Source: Fomitopsis serialis (Eukaryota > Basidiomycota > Agaricomycetes > Polyporales > Fomitopsidaceae). From it: DNA of 15,342 nucleotides. The DNA lies in NCBI RefSeq assembly GCF_022376445.1, contig NW_025955670.1:1-15342 (forward strand), given 5' to 3'. The translations under genes and the position numbers were made by a program. The notes under the pieces are model-generated. The model was not told where the DNA came from. It did no database searches and saw only the letters and a list, made by a program, of their open reading frames with translations. The number at the start of each line of letters is the position of its first letter. Position 1 is the first letter of the stretch. Positions 8,541 through 15,342 of this stretch are shown here, one piece after another.

Positions 8541-9995
8541 ATGAAGGTCTGTACACCGTCTCAATTCCCGCCCACCGATGAACTATTCATGACCTTCCTG
8601 ACAGGTTTTGGCCATCTTGTACCGCGGCGGTTCGGCAGCCCAGGAAGAGCCCCGTCTGCTGGGTACCATTGAGAACCAGGTATCTCACTCGGTGTACATA
8701 AGAAAGTATGCAACTGACACCATTGACAGCTCGGCATTCGTCCATGGCTCGAGTCCCTTGGCCACGAGCTGATTGTAACGTCTAGTCCCTGGATCCCCAT
8801 TGCTTATCCTCAATGACCCTGTTGTCTAGGTATCCGATGATAAGGAAGGCCCGAGCAGCGACTTCCAGAAGCACATCGTCGACGTGAGTGTCGTCTCCCG
8901 TTCATATGATGTCGATCATGACATGTCGATCCCCAGGCGGAGGTGCTGATCACCACGCCCTTCCACCCAGGTTACCTCACCCGTGACCTTGTTGAGAAGG
9001 TCAGCCTTCTGCTTCCGTGTCATACTGAAACCCCCTAACTGAGTGATCGTCGACAGGCCAAGAACCTGAAACTTTGCGTCACCGCTGGTGTCGGCTCCGA
9101 CCACGTCGATCTCAACGCATGTGTCGAACGGGGCATCCAGGTCCTCGAGGTCACTGGCTCCAACGTCGTCTCCGTCGCAGAGCACGTCGTCATGAGCATC
9201 CTCTTGCTCGTCCGCAACTTCGTCCCTGCGCACGAGATGATCGAGCGCGGTGACTGGATGGTCTCTGAGGTCGCTCGCAACGCGTACGATCTCGAGGGCA
9301 AGGTCGTCGGCACGATTGGCTGTGGCCGCATTGGCTACCGTGTGCTCCAACGTGTCACGCCCTTCAACTGCAAGGAGCTTCTCTACTTCGACTATGCTGA
9401 CCTCCCTGCCGGTATGCATCTTCTCCTCATGCCGTCACGATGACATACTCAGCACCATACAGATGCCGCCAAGGCCATCAACGCCCGCCGTGTTCTTGAT
9501 CTCAAGGATATGGTTTCTCAGTGCGACGTTGTCACTGTCAACTGCCCTCTGCACGAGGGTACGCGTGGCCTCGTCAACGCTGAGCTCCTGAAGCACTTCA
9601 AGAAGGTAAGCAGTTCATTGGTGGGCTCGGTTGTTGTCTAATTGGTCACATGATCTAAGGGTGCGTGGATCGTCAACACCGCTCGTGGTGCCATCTGTGA
9701 CAAGGACGCCATCGCCGCTGCGCTCAAGTCCGGCCAGATCAACGGCTATGCTGGTGATGTGTGGAATGTCCAGCCCGCGCCGAAGGACCACCCATGGAGG
9801 ACGATGAAGAACCCCATCGGTGGCGGCAACGGCATGGTGCCCCATTACTCCGGCACGACGCTTGACGCCCAGGCGCGGTATGCCGCCGGCACGAAGCAGA
9901 TCCTCGAGAACTACTTCACCGACAAGCCCCAAGAGCCCGCGAACATCATCGTTGGCAAGGGCAAGTTCGAGACGAAGGCGTACGGCCAGCGGTGA
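8541..9995 (+). CDS. FDH1: NAD-dependent formate dehydrogenase
   Basis: The enzyme oxidises formate to CO2 with reduction of NAD+. Exons: 8541-8546, 8605-8679, 8730-8774, 8830-8883, 8937-8999, 9057-9411, 9463-9605 and 9660-9995; introns 50-58 nt. The product is 358 residues, close to the usual fungal length. It matches the D-2-hydroxyacid dehydrogenase fold throughout: [29 protein letters not shown] with N117, the dinucleotide loop GCGRIG at 169-174, and D193 at the end of the next strand, as in NAD-specific enzymes. The catalytic set is Arg256 in NTARGAIC, Gln285 in [11 protein letters not shown], and His309 with Ser311 in [18 protein letters not shown]. The N-terminus starts directly at the fold, so a mitochondrial targeting peptide is absent and a cytosolic location is likely. 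The first exon codes only for Met-Lys. The last intron uses a CTAAG acceptor. Confidence 0.96.
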
Positions 9996-10877
9996 GCGGT
10001 GAGGGGGTTAAATATGCCTGCCTTGTTATTTGCGCCATCACCTCCTTTGTTGGGCCTTGGTAGTCGTGTTGTATGTAAGATACCTCTGTGTTTGTAGCAT
10101 TGTAAAATGAACGCATGTCCTGCCACTCTCATGTTCTTCGTCTTATCGGTTTAGCCATGGACAGACAGAGGAGAGGGTATGTGTCAGTCGGGCCATATGG
10201 TGGCCGGACTGAACATAAGCTGAAGAACTCGCCTAGCTCCGGCGACAAGCGCATGCCCGGCCTGACAGCACCAACTCGTACATGCTCCTACTGCTAGAGT
10301 TTTGTCTACATAGGGCTCGGCCCTCGCGAACAAAGGGAGTCAAAAAAAGCTGAAGAACCTGCGGAGTGTGGGACGTGAGTGATGCGTGAACCTTTGGCGG
10401 TGCGGGAGGGCGGCGGGACGTGGACCTCGGCAGTGCGGGCTGTGGACCTTCGTGGGGCCGTAGGCCTTCGTGAAGACACGAAGTTTTCAGAGATACAGAT
10501 TTTCTCACAGGTGTATCCCCTTTCGCTCGCTATCTTCTTCACATGGTACGGTCTGCGTAGCTACATACTAGGACGTTGTTCCGCGCCAAAACTATCGCTC
10601 GGTGGACGGGATACAGAGTTGATTCATAATGTATACAAGTTTGATACAAGTCCAATGAGACGCTGTCAGACCTACGCGGCCGATGTGGGTGATAGGTTCG
10701 ATATGCATTGGCGGGATGTTGCCGACATCATGCTGAGAAACAAAGTCAGCTGCGGCAGACACATTGAGCATCATGGTCTGCAATTGAGGCCGATCTGCGC
10801 ATTACTACTTAACCCGCGCCGATGAATGAGCATATCCCAGACCTGCGCTGAAGTCCTCTCAACCGCCCGTACTCACT
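9996..10877. other. Intergenic region between formate dehydrogenase and the O-methyltransferase
   Basis: No convincing gene; the longest frames (about 148 codons at 10379-10825) show no recognisable motif. The proximal part is the formate dehydrogenase 3' end. It contains a 12-bp direct repeat AAGCTGAAGAAC at 10217-10228 and 10347-10358, and a small perfect hairpin CTTCGTG-AAGA-CACGAAG at 10466-10483. No good TATA box is seen near the methyltransferase start. Confidence 0.5.
10822..10851 (+). other. Possible short upstream ORF of the O-methyltransferase
   Basis: An ATG opens a nine-codon frame that ends with TGA 26 nt before the main start codon. A second upstream ATG at 10826 is in another frame. 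If transcription begins upstream of 10822, these would precede the main ATG and could lower its translation. The transcription start is unknown, so this is only a possibility. Confidence 0.3.
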
Positions 10878-12514
10878 ATGACTGTCGCAGAACGAGCACA
10901 GAAACTGCGTTCCCTCGTCCAGATGCTTGCCGATTCGGCGGAGGCCGTTATCAAAGAGTGGGAGCTGGAGGAACAAACAGCGAAAGGGCTTGCTACTGCT
11001 GAGTATGTCCTCCCCTCGCCAGCCCTTTACGACGCCCGCCGCACCTTCGTCGGCGCATGTGGCATGGGGATGGACCTAGTCCAAGACCCTATACTGCGTA
11101 TGACGGTATTGTCCGGGTCGTTCATCGACTCCCGCGCGCTCCGTATCGCAGCGGAGGCGCGTGTCGCAGATGTCCTGGACAGCGCAGACCCCAAAGAGGG
11201 TATGTTCCTAGGCGACGTTGCTAGGCAGGTCGGGATCGCGGAACAGCACTTGAGTGAGTATGGTCTGCTTCATCATGAAGCATGCTCACCGTACCGGACC
11301 TCCGCAGCACGCATTCTTCGATGCCTGTGCTCCATACACATATTCGACGAGGTCAAAGAGAATTATTACGCCAATAATTCGACGAGCCGTGTTCTGGTCA
11401 ATAACGAAGGACTCAGATGCTGGCTCCTCCTTCAGTGAGCAGCTAATCCTTTGGCGTCTCCGGACAATCCTGATAAGGAGCAACGTCAGCAACAACGAGG
11501 TATATTCGGCTGCAGACAAGCTACCGACGGTTCTGTTCAATGCAAAGGACAACAGCCCGTGGCAGGAAGCCTATGGCGTGTCGACAGACTTTTGGAGTTG
11601 GCTAGACGAACAGGTCGAAGGACCGGATGGTTCCCTTGTGCCGAGGCCCGAGCGCGCCATCTGGACGACAGGCATGTGGGGGTTCGGTCTAGAGAGGATC
11701 CAAGCTGCCGGCGTGGCGTTTGGTGAGTCCCATCGGTTTACCGTCAGGACGTCGCACTAACCATGCCCACACTGAGATTACCCATGGCTGTCCCTAGGAT
11801 CTAGCACAGTCGTCGATGTCGGCGCAGGCACGCGTAGGTGCATCACCACTGAATCACACTCTGTAACAGTACTGAGAGGAGCCGGACTACAGGAGGAATC
11901 AGCTTGGGATTGGCGAAGAGATTCCCTGACCTTCGCTTCGTCGTGCAAGATCGTCCTTCCGTAATTCGAATCGCAGAGGAAGTATGGGCAAGCGAGCTGC
12001 CTGACGCCCTGTCCACTGGGAGAGTCCGCTTGATGACACAAGATTTCTTCGAGGGACAGCCCATACAAGGAGCAGACGTCTACGTTATGGGCCACATCCT
12101 GTGAGTCAAATTTTGGTGTTCGCACGTCTTGGTTGCGCCTCGGAATGTTGAACCAACGGAGACTGACTCGATATTAGTCATGACTGGGCTGATGATGAAT
12201 GCGTCAAGATTCTCACTCACCTACGCAAAGCGATGGGTCCCGATTCAATTCTGCTGAACATCGACAACGTCATGCAGTCTACCGCAGGATCGCGCTTCCT
12301 GAAGGCAGCTCCAGCGCCGCTCCCTCCCAACTACGGATGCGCCCACTCGCAAGCCAATCACCACGACTTGTACATGTACTGCATGTTCAATGGGTCTGAG
12401 CGTACGATCGAGCAATTTGACGCCCTGGCCGCCCGTGCGGGGCTCAAGATAGCCAAAGTATGGGAGTGCCGAAGCCTGTCATCGATCACGGAGATGAGGA
12501 TTGCCGACGAATAA
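10878..12514 (+). CDS. SAM-dependent O-methyltransferase, COMT-like fungal family
   Basis: Predicted to move a methyl group from S-adenosylmethionine to a hydroxyl of an aromatic or other small molecule. Exons: 10878-11253, 11308-11434, 11490-11722, 11798-11833, 11893-12100 and 12178-12514; introns 54-77 nt. The product is 438 residues. The N-terminal part is the helical dimerisation and winged-helix region (SRALRIAAEARVADVLD, then LTRILRCLCSIHIFDEV). The SAM-binding loop is VDVGAGTRG at 251-259, followed by FPDLRFVVQDRPSVI with D277, ADVYVMGHILHDWADDE with the predicted catalytic base His328, and the family C-terminal APAPLPPNYG and FNGSERTIEQFDALAARAGL. Arg258 replaces the usual Gly of the loop, set by the exon 4/5 junction. 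Intron 1 is 54 nt without a stop, so its retention would insert 18 residues in frame. The substrate cannot be told from sequence. No other biosynthetic gene flanks it. Confidence 0.9.
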
Positions 12515-12754
12515 TTCGTGGCTGTCGAGAATGGTTCGATGGCTGATCAGCATATAGAGATCCATCTAGAAGTAATGGATACCAGCATGGAGATAGACCT
12601 CCCATATATGTAGTACATGTGTTGTTTGACACCTGTGGAACCTCGCCTCGTGGAACTTGGCTGAAGAAACCTACATAATGATACACTGACGGTAGCTATG
12701 TTACATAGATCAGCAATAAGTTACCCGACCACCCACACACGCACACCATGGTAA
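12515..12754. other. Convergent 3' intergenic region
   Basis: The O-methyltransferase (+) and GCN5 (-) stop codons face each other across 240 bp, so this stretch holds both 3' ends. It is more AT-rich than the flanking coding sequence. No terminator or polyadenylation signal can be assigned with confidence, and transcripts may overlap. Confidence 0.6.
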
Positions 12755-15342
12755 TCAGTCTTCTTTCTTGACGCGATACGCTGCAAGCTGGTCCTTGAGG
12801 AATTTCTCAAGCTTGAGGGAATTCTTGTAGTAGATCGTTCCCTCCGGATTGTATATCCGGCAGTTATCGAAGACGAGCTGCGCATCCGCCAGGAATGCAT
12901 CGAGACTCGGATACTGATTAGTATCGAGCTTGTGCTCCATCGTACTGAAGTCTATCACGAGAGCGTTCCGTAAATAGGCATGCCGAATCTATATGGATAG
13001 CGTACATACCCATCGGTTGCTTGATTACTTCATAGTAATCGGGAACCTCGTCGGCATTTACGGGCAGCTGGAACGGCCAAGCAAGTGTGTGTCCGGACAA
13101 ATCGCTCAGAAGCTTTTCCATGAGATTATGCTCCGCGCCTTTGCCATTCGATCGCACTGGCCTACCAGGGATGAATACGTGTCGACACCAAAGACTGGAG
13201 TATATACATACCCAGTCATCATGGATGGTGTCCAACCGCTTTCTCCTGTGAATATTACCATTACGGTCAGCGATCTTCGCCAGTGCAATAGACTCGACGT
13301 ACGTAATCCTGGGACATCCTTGGGGTCGACGGTGACTTCCTCGGATGCGCCCTCCTGGAACTGGGGTAATCCATCATAGACAATATGGCTCCTACTCATT
13401 TCCCTAATCTTGCCTAGAATCGCCTCTCGTTGTTGCAACAGGATCTCCCGAGTGTTCAGGTAGTCGACCCTGTCCAGCATCGTGCATTGCATGATCGTCC
13501 CACCCTCGTAGTCTTTGATGTATCCAGCCCAGACGGAGCGATCCAGGGTGATCTCCTTCGAGAAGCCTTGTTTACGGAAGTAGCCCACAGCGTAGTTATC
13601 TGCATAGGTGAGGAAGTGCCACATGTCGGAATACGTGTTCTTGATATGCGCCTTGAAGTGGTCCATCAGCATGGAACCATACCCCTTCGCTTTGCAAGTT
13701 AACACGGTCGCTGAACGGCAACAATAGCCGCCACAAACGCACCTTCACTTGATCCACGGATGTTGTCGCAAAGAACGTGATCTCCGCGAAGCCTCGATGA
13801 GGGAAAGGTCGATAGCAGATTCCACCCACTACCTTATACCCGCGTTTGATGATTGCGAGGCACTTGGAGTTCGTGTCGTAGACCAGTCGAGCGATATATT
13901 CGCGAGGCATCTTGGGCAATTGTTTTTGAAACAAAGTTTTCAGTCCCGTTAGAATGACCAAGGAGCGAGGTTCCCGATCGTTTTCTATCGGCACGACCTT
14001 GATGATACCCTTGCGCAACTCAACGTGAGCCATTTTCTCAGGTTTGAATGTTGGCTAAGACCCAATACTTCAGTGCACTGCAGATGGCGACGCAAGCGCA
14101 CTCACCGTCCCAGACGATGGACCAGTCGCGTCCACTGTTACGCCCGTAGCAAGGCGCATGAGCTGACCCTCGTCCATCTTATCCTCGACCTTGACCTTCG
14201 CCTCGCCATTTGCACCGTCGGCGGGACGTGTCATGTCCACTTTCTGAGATTCCGAAGGCGGAATCATCGAAACCGGCGCAGTGCGTGCTTGGGTCTTCTT
14301 CGCTTTCTTATTGGAGGGCTGCTTGCCGCTACGTTTCTGTCCAGTGACACGCGAAGTTGAACTACCCTCGGTTTTACCGGCTGTGGCCGGCGCGGCTGCG
14401 GTTTTGCGTGCGGCAAGTGGCCGGTCTTCTTCATCATCGTCACTGCTGCTCGAGCTCAGAGACGACTCGGAGAACGACACCCGGCGCTTCTTCGTTGGTG
14501 GTTCGAGAACGTCAGCGGCGTCGCTCAGAAAGGAAGATGCTGGTGAGGATGGTGCTTTATTTGGAGACGAGGGGACTGTACAGTATCAGACAAGAGCTGT
14601 GTTCGCACCGGTAGTTGACTCACCGAGATCATTCAGTGCATCTGAGATTGAGCTCGCCGGAGATGGAGTTCGGGCAGGAAGGGTCATCTGTCGTCTGAGG
14701 CCGTCGATATCGTCGTCCGCGTAGTCGAAGTCAAGTAACTTATTGACGTCCTAAAGGAGAGCCGGGCCTCAGCACTGTACCGGTTCGTTTAGGGCACAAG
14801 CGTCCTACCTGGCAAACAATGTGATATGATGTAGCAACAATGGCTTGTATATACAACAATAACTTACCTCGAGCAACTCATCCAGTCGGACCGCGGCGCG
14901 CCCTCTTCGCGCAAACTCCTCCGCGCCGATCGAAGACAGGTTTGCACCATGCTCGACAATGCCATGGCCACATGCACATCCGTCCAGATACTTTCCAGGG
15001 ATGCCATCGTGTCCCTGCGACTCCGAGGGAGAGGAACCTGGTTGTGCGTCTGATGCTAGTACGACTTCAACGCCTGGTGGTGGTCGGAGTCCCGGACATG
15101 AGGAGCACGCGGAACAGCTCGAGTGCCGTGCAATCTTGACGGCCAGTAGCTCATCTGAGAGCTGGGGTATCTCGTGCGAGGCAGGGTATAACAATTTCAT
15201 GGCCGTGAGCAGGCTGGAACCCAGTCCGTCAACGAGCGATGCCCGACGTCGTCTGCGACGAGAAGGAGGGCGGACACAAGGACCTCGTGCATCCATGCGA
15301 TCAAATTCGTCCCAGTTTTCCTTCGGGGCCGATGACTTCAAG
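12755..15342 (-). CDS. GCN5: Histone acetyltransferase GCN5 (HAT plus bromodomain), 5' end possibly incomplete
   Basis: Catalytic subunit of SAGA/ADA-type complexes, acetylating histone H3 lysines in the nucleus. Exons in transcript order: window edge or 15296 to 14868, 14750-14624, 14575-14106, 14054-13743, 13684-13303, 13245-13212, 13161-13010 and 12951-12755. The first ATG in frame is at 15296, giving 700 residues, but the frame stays open to the edge, so the true start may lie outside. Numbering from 15296: a Cys-rich region with C61, C64, C67, C107, C109, H111 and H116; basic nuclear-localisation candidates PTKKRRV (212-218) and [14 protein letters not shown]; the GNAT domain from about 343, with [31 protein letters not shown] (predicted catalytic E433), [16 protein letters not shown] and [19 protein letters not shown]; then a bromodomain (about 597-692) with the WPF shelf at 613-615 and the acetyl-lysine-binding N670 in [10 protein letters not shown]. 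The intron at 13685-13742 uses an AAG acceptor, chosen because [12 protein letters not shown] is the conserved join. Confidence 0.93.
14751..14867 (-). other. 117-nt GCN5 intron that looks like two abutting introns
   Basis: In transcript direction the intron runs from GTAAGT at 14867 to TTTAG at 14751. At its centre is CAG followed at once by GTAGGA (boundary 14809/14808), dividing it into 59-nt and 58-nt halves. Each half is a typical full-size intron for this genome, with a donor and an acceptor. The second half also has branch candidates (CCTAAAC, GTGCTGAGG). Removing the whole 117 nt joins RLDELLE to [10 protein letters not shown] in frame. Confidence 0.6.

Noticed and set aside
14281..14724. 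A 147-codon plus-strand frame over the GCN5 linker
   Set aside because: It lies opposite the Ser/Lys-rich linker exons of GCN5, crosses one of its introns, and shows no recognisable motif.

Overview
The window reads as nuclear DNA of a filamentous basidiomycete, most likely an Agaricomycete mushroom or wood-decay fungus. The protein-coding genes are GC-rich and cut by many very short introns: 23 inferred here, almost all 48-77 nt. These have GTRNGT-like donors, CTRAY-like branch sites and YAG or AAG acceptors. The protein families also fit: an ERD1/EXS membrane protein, NAD-dependent formate dehydrogenase, a COMT-like O-methyltransferase, and GCN5 with a basidiomycete-style N-terminal extension. 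Exon structures were built by hand from frame continuity, splice signals and remembered family conservation. No transcript or database search was available.

Layout: (1) 566-2822 (+), a secreted, very acidic Ser/Gly/Asp/Asn-rich repeat protein of unknown function with one intron. (2) 2823-5704, a gene-poor stretch holding an imperfect terminal-inverted-repeat element (about 4878-5520) with a nested 80-nt hairpin in its middle. (3) 5705-7382 (+), an ERD1-like EXS-domain Golgi membrane protein, 4 exons. (4) 7383-8440, no supported gene. (5) 8541-9995 (+), formate dehydrogenase, 8 exons, with a clear TATA box. (6) 10878-12514 (+), a SAM-dependent O-methyltransferase, 6 exons. (7) 12755 to the window end (-), GCN5 histone acetyltransferase, at least 8 exons, convergent with the methyltransferase and possibly continuing past the edge.

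The genes do not form an obvious cluster or operon-like system. Formate dehydrogenase and the O-methyltransferase are tandem neighbours and both touch one-carbon metabolism, but a functional link is only inference. GCN5 and ERD1 are housekeeping genes.

No clearly new multi-gene system is visible. The items most worth a second look are: the GCN5 intron that looks like two full-size introns joined with a zero-length exon; the secreted repeat protein, with cysteines only at its two ends and a dibasic processing site; the inverted-repeat element with its long hairpin just upstream of ERD1; and the cysteine-rich, PCAF-like N-terminal region of GCN5.
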